This document shows, in pieces, positions 59,701 through 64,000 of a DNA stretch of 64,000 nucleotides (position 1 is its first letter; the number at the start of each line of letters is the position of its first letter). Source of the DNA: Clitoria ternatea (Eukaryota; Streptophyta; Magnoliopsida; Fabales; Fabaceae); contig CM075671.1 in assembly GCA_037962975.1 (NCBI GenBank), forward strand, positions 12,137,001 through 12,201,000, read 5' to 3'. The position numbers and the translations under genes are program-made. The notes under the pieces were generated by a model, which was given only the letters and a program-made list of their open reading frames with translations, made no database searches and was not told the DNA's origin.

Positions 59701-60764
59701 TGTCAGCAACTCAGCTTCATTATATAAAGTTTTAAAGGAATGATGCTAAATTAATTCAGCTTATCATGCCAATAAAACATCCTTGCCTGACAGCTCTGGC
59801 GCCTAGCAAACAGTGTGCATATCTATACTGACTGTGCTAGAGACAGTCTTATTCATAAACAAGGTATTAGAAGTAAACAAGGGTCAGAAAACAAAACAAA
59901 ATAACACCAATCATCGTCTTGATCAACAAAATCGCAACAGCCTGCTTTAAGGAGATATACTGAGGACAATTAGATGTATTTAAGTTTAACTGCTTCAGGT
60001 CAAACTAGTCAAATTAAGCAGTTTGTTTAATTTCATCTAACAGTCTTATCGGCAAAAATAATACAACAAAATGAGGCAAATTAAAAGCTGTAGAAAGTTA
60101 TTCGGCATCAAATAGATTTCGATATCTACAAAGACAGAATTCATATACGTTAAAAATATAATAATAACTACAAAGCACGACTCACAAATTCAGCAGAATA
60201 TTACGAAACGCGTCCCTACCTTTCAAAGCAAGGATTCTAGAATTCGGATTCATGAGAGCGGAATCCGCGGTGATAGGCCTCCTCAAAGGTTGCATCGGCA
60301 TGTTCATATCGACGATAACCACGCTGTTCTGCGGAGAGGTTTCTCGAACACATATATACTTATCAGACTCCATCGTCACATGCGTGAACGTGATGAATTG
60401 TGTATTGATGCCAATGCTCGGTAACTGCAATCACAAGTCAGATCACACGAATCGCATCACTCAATTGAGCCAATTCGCAATCAGGTAAACAATTATGATA
60501 CTCAGTTCGCACTCTCCAGTTCAGAAAAAAAAATGGAAAAAACTCAGATCTGCGCATAATTCAAAGCAAGCAAACTAGAACAAGTAAAATTGCGGCATAG
60601 TCTACTTGAAAACAAATTCTGAATAAGTATATTACAAAACACAAAATATTACAGCAAAAACAAGTGTTAAGAGGTAGGAGTGTGAATTGGAGAGAAATCG
60701 ATAGAGAAGGAGAACTCACAGTTAGGGCTTCTTTCATGGTGATCGGAGCATTGGCGGCCGCCAT
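48158..60764 (-). CDS. CHC: Clathrin heavy chain
   Basis: Heavy chain of the clathrin triskelion, which coats vesicles at the plasma membrane and trans-Golgi network. 29 coding exons join without a frame error into 1708 codons plus TAA, the usual plant length. The start [14 protein letters not shown] at 60764 is the first ATG of the conserved N-terminus. Residues 1 to about 354 (exons 1-9) form the N-terminal beta-propeller ([41 protein letters not shown]). The linker and leg with clathrin repeats follow to about residue 1600 ([65 protein letters not shown]). The C-terminus is Pro/Gly/Met-rich ([17 protein letters not shown]), as in plants, without the animal QLMLT motif. All introns are GT-AG. 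It looks intact and functional, and is the only host protein gene recognised in the window. Confidence 0.98.
53810..60764 (-). other. CHC: Clathrin exons 1-15 (propeller, linker, start of leg)
   Basis: Coding exons, high to low coordinate: 60764-60720, 60424-60220, 59190-59102, 59006-58928, 58792-58665, 57559-57461, 57197-57089, 56073-55994, 55918-55691, 55604-55539, 55059-54943, 54762-54565, 54395-54279, 54149-54090, 53896-53810. Together they give 1707 bases, 569 codons. The largest introns are the second (1029), fifth (1105) and seventh (1015). Confidence 0.92.
57560..58664 (-). other. Clathrin intron 5, possibly carrying a transposon remnant
   Basis: 1105 bases, CG-richer and less T-biased than the other introns. 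AAGTTGTCAATAGCATTCG and ATGATGCTATCATAGCATAG (57720-57765, + strand) look like the end of a plant miniature or Mutator/hAT-like element. I could not find the other end or a target duplication. Confidence 0.3.
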
Positions 60765-61090
60765 GATGGCTAAGAATCGAGGAACTGGAAATCGGAGATT
60801 CGGATCTGCAAAACGGTGGTTGAATTCGTAGGTGGAGAGAGGAACAGTGAAGAGAGGAGAGAAAGAGAGAGAAATGGAAGAGGATCCAAATCGGTGCGAG
60901 ATCTGGAAACAGCAGAAGAGAAGAGTTGGACCCTCTTTTACTAAGCGGGCTGGGCCTGAGTTGGGTTGTTGACCAAAAATAACGAAGAGGGAACAAGGAC
61001 GGAGAGAAAAAGAGAATAGAGACGTGGAAACGGGATATAAAGAGTTTTGACACGAATAAAACGGTGAGAAGGAAACGGGTGGAATTCAAT
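60765..61090 (-). promoter_or_regulatory. Clathrin 5' UTR and core promoter region
   Basis: On the - strand the first ~140 bases upstream of the ATG are CT-rich (CTCTCTCTTTCTCTCCTCTC near 60850-60875), as in many plant 5' UTRs. A weak TATA-like CTTTATATCC lies near 61034-61043, about 275 bases upstream of the ATG. A CCACGT core sits next to it near 61021-61027. The transcription start was not determined. Confidence 0.45.
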
Positions 61091-62180
61091 TGCTGCTTGA
61101 AAAAATCTAAGCGCTGTAAGAACTACTTAGATATATATTTTTATATCCTTATACTTTTTTATTTTAAATTTTGTTTATTGTAAGTTATTAATTATAATAA
61201 AAAGTTAATATAATTTAAAATATACTTTTCAAGTTAACCAAAATTTAAATGACTTGAATATTGGGATCGTTTGAGTTAAAACACAGTTTAATAAACGTTT
61301 ATAAAAAGTATTTATCATACATCATTATTTAAGAATACAAACTTGATTTTTAATTGACTAAACTAATTATCGTTGACTATAATTTTAAAATGTTATTATG
61401 TATATTCTTTAACCCTCAGAATTATGACAAAGAAGATAGGAAGAAATATGGGATTAGAGTTTGAAATTTACTTTAATACTTTATGTTAATGTAAAACCTT
61501 AATTATATTAATTTTATGTGACTTTTGATATGTATACGTTTAATAAAGATTAATTATTGATTTTTACATGATTTAATATTTTATTAACATATAGTTTTAT
61601 CTCAAATTTTGATCGTAGAATGAATAAAAATTCAGTTTTATGATTTTTTGACTGTTTGAATAAAAGTGGTCTCAAGGAGTAAATGTATTCTCGAAGAAAG
61701 TTTGATTGGTATGTTGCTTGTGTAATTCTTTATTGTAATTCTCTATGGTAGAAGAGAGAGACTCATAGGCCTTTCAAGTTAATTGCTTCCGACCTCTCTC
61801 ATCCGGGATTTTCACAAATTGAGGATTCTTGGAAAATGATTGGTACCTAGAATGACAATGTATTTAATTTGATGGAATTTTTTAGTGTCCAGAATACAAA
61901 TGTTTTAAGAAACGGTTTTTTAATATATGCTCAAAGTATTTCAAACAATACAAAAATAGAAATATTTTATTAGAAGTTATGCATAATGTAGTTTTTCATT
62001 AATTTTAATGTAAGTCTAACATAACTTTTAATTAAATATTTTCACTCTTAAATTATTAAAACGTGTTATGAAAGGTGTATTAGAAAAATTCTATATAATA
62101 AATATTTTTAGGATGAAAACGAGATTGTTCAAAAATTTAAGAAGGATCCTATAAAAATTGTTGTTTCATGATAACCTTTT
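61091..62180. other. AT-rich intergenic stretch upstream of clathrin
   Basis: No coding region, repeat with clear ends or regulatory element that I can support. Confidence 0.5.
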
Positions 62181-64000
62181 TTTGCGAAAATTAAAACAAC
62201 TTTTGTAGGAGGAGTATGAGTTGTTGACTTATTATAATTGGATAGTTAAATTGGTGAAATCAAACAAGAATAAAATGGCTTTATCTTGGTGACAAAAATA
62301 CTACTTTTTCCCACCATACAACTAACGGAATAAGGCATGGAGAAAACAAAATTGATCCTCTTAAAAACTAAAAGGGGCATTTGGTTCTATAACCAATGGT
62401 AAGTTTAAAAGTCAATCCAATCTTTTTTTGTTGATTTATTTGTGGGTGATGTTTTGTGTGATCTTTCTATCCATAGACCATTCACGTTCCTTTTTATATC
62501 ACTTTATAAGATGAAGAATTTGAGTAATGTTATGTTGGATGATAAAATTAACAAGGATTTTTTTTTATAATGGGAAACCTTAAGTCTCTGGGATCTAATG
62601 GCTTTCATGCCATTTTCTTCAAACAAAATTGTGAACATTGTGAAGGAATTAGTTTGCTCTTTCCTTCACATGGTATGATTTTCTCACGAGAATATAAAAG
62701 AGGTGAATCAAACTCTAACTACTTTGGTTAGAAAGTGCGACAAACTATAAATTATTTCTCAACTCATTACTATATCTTTGCATAATGTGATTTATTAGGT
62801 TTAAGACTATAGCTAACCGGGTTGAATGGTGTCGTTGCACTCTCTTGTCTCATAATCAATGTAGTTTTGTTCTTGGAAGACATAATGGATAATATGCATA
62901 GCTTTAAATACCTTAAATGTGACGAGAAATTTATGGTGCTAAATTTGGATCTTGATAAAACTTATTATCAGTTGAGTTATCAGTTCATTAAGGAAACTTT
63001 TCTTCCAACAAGATTTCCTAATCATTTATTGATATCGTTATTGGTTTCATTTCTTTTTCTTCTTTACATACTTCTTACAATGGTTGATATTCTTACAATT
63101 TCCTAGACCATAGGCTTGGGGCAAGGGACCCTTTATCCCATGCCTTTTTGTTCTTGTCATGGAATGTCTTCTCATATGATTCAGGACGTTGTGGATGGGA
63201 ATTTGTGGAAACCTTTTTATACTAGACAAGAAGAAAAGGACTGGAATTTTTCATTTTATACTTTTATATGATTTGATCCAAATCACAAAAGCTTTTTAAG
63301 ATCAAGTTTTGCTCATTAATACCATTTTAGAGTATTTTAGTAATGCTTTAAGTTAGATAGTCGACTTAAAGAAGTCTAGTTATTTTTCTACGAAAGTACA
63401 TGGGTGTTTCAATTTTGTATTTTCATAGTTATGGGGAGAATTAGTCATGTATTACTAATATAAATCACAAAAAAACTTGGGGTTAGAAAGCAAGTAAAAT
63501 GACCATAAGTAGATTAGTGACTTTTACTTAGCCATCAATAGTATCCCTAATCATATGAGTATCTCACTCTATTGCGAGTATAAATATATAATAAGTTGAG
63601 AAGCTTTATAGGGACTCTATTTAGGGTGCTAATAGCACCCATATAAAGTGTCACCTAAATTCTTAGGATAAGATTTGCTTTCTTAAAGATATTGGTGGAT
63701 TGGATTTTAAGAGTTTGGTTAGGCTAAATATGGTGTGTATGATGAAGCTATTCTATAAATCTTTGTTGTAACCCAATGTTTATAAACAAAGATTATGAGT
63801 GCAAAATATAAACAGGTGGAGGATTTAAATCTAAAGGTGTCACATGGCTAACCTACTTAAAATGCTTAGAAAGCTTTGACTAAAGCTTAGCCTATTTTCA
63901 AACAACATTGTATATGGCTTATTAATGATGTTTTGAATATAAAGTCTTGTGTGGACAAGTGGTTATCTAGTGTGGGTATTCTATGTGATAACGTAAACAA
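62181..64000 (+). pseudogene. Decayed L1-type LINE reverse transcriptase
   Basis: In several + strand frames, broken pieces follow the order of plant L1 ORF2. Near 62180-62370 there is a region like 'KW..GDRNT.FFH'. SNGFHAIFF lies near 62598 and EVNQTLTTLVRKCDKL near 62702. ISLHNVIY lies near 62774, QCSFVLGRH near 62858 and FMVLNLDLDKTYYQLSYQFI near 62930. GLGQGTLYP lies near 63114 and SIPNHMSISL near 63540; IGGLDFKSLVRLNMVCMMKLF near 63690 matches the 'GGLG.R' block. There are many stops and frameshifts. It continues off the right edge. Confidence 0.75.

Noticed and set aside
1..64000. tRNA genes
   Set aside because: Only the primer-binding sites complementary to initiator tRNA-Met were seen; no cloverleaf with A and B boxes was recognised by eye.

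Overview
This is plant nuclear DNA, most likely from a flowering plant. The evidence is an intact plant-type clathrin heavy chain gene, a Tat-lineage Ty3/gypsy element with a second (archaeal-type) RNase H, chromoviruses with very long LTRs, and Cassandra TRIM copies whose LTRs contain 5S-rRNA-like sequence. The species cannot be told from the sequence. Apart from the clathrin gene, almost everything in the first 47 kb is nested retrotransposon.

Layout. (1) 1-4035 and 16296-about 22.4 kb: a Tat/Retand-type element (element A, + strand). Its gag-pol is split by a complete chromovirus (element C, - strand, 4036-16295) with two ~3.75 kb LTRs and a GGACA target duplication. Downstream of integrase, A carries hairpin repeats, a degenerate repeat field and a spliced antisense ORF (19157-21719) with a gypsy-type 'Transposase_28' domain. 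(2) 22.1-24.75 kb: a CCAAT/G-box/TATA block, eight copies of a 54-bp hairpin repeat and a second, truncated antisense ORF, i.e. the same module again. (3) 24822-25274: a Cassandra LTR on the - strand. (4) 25275-43982: a scrambled cluster of one further chromovirus family (family 2). It holds direct and inverted LTR pieces, integrase pieces on both strands, a ~4.9 kb solo LTR (26313-31222, duplication CATAG) and, inside that, a 1.26 kb solo LTR (29494-30755, duplication GTTCC). (5) 43988-44542: a second Cassandra copy, + strand, with primer-binding site. (6) 44.5-47.5 kb: hAT-like miniature elements, one with clear ends and an 8-bp duplication. (7) 48158-60764, - strand: clathrin heavy chain, 29 coding exons, 1708 aa, every splice phase consistent. 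(8) 62.2-64 kb: a decayed L1-type LINE.

The clathrin gene is the only host protein gene I can support and looks functional. All retroelement coding regions are broken, mostly by C-to-T type nonsense changes. The least explained parts are the antisense-ORF module with its hairpin repeats, which show compensatory base changes, and the inverted chromovirus cluster with shared filler DNA at two rearrangement joints. Coordinates were read by hand: splice and LTR ends given exactly were checked by reading phase or by target duplications, while boundaries inside the scrambled cluster are good to roughly 10-30 bases.
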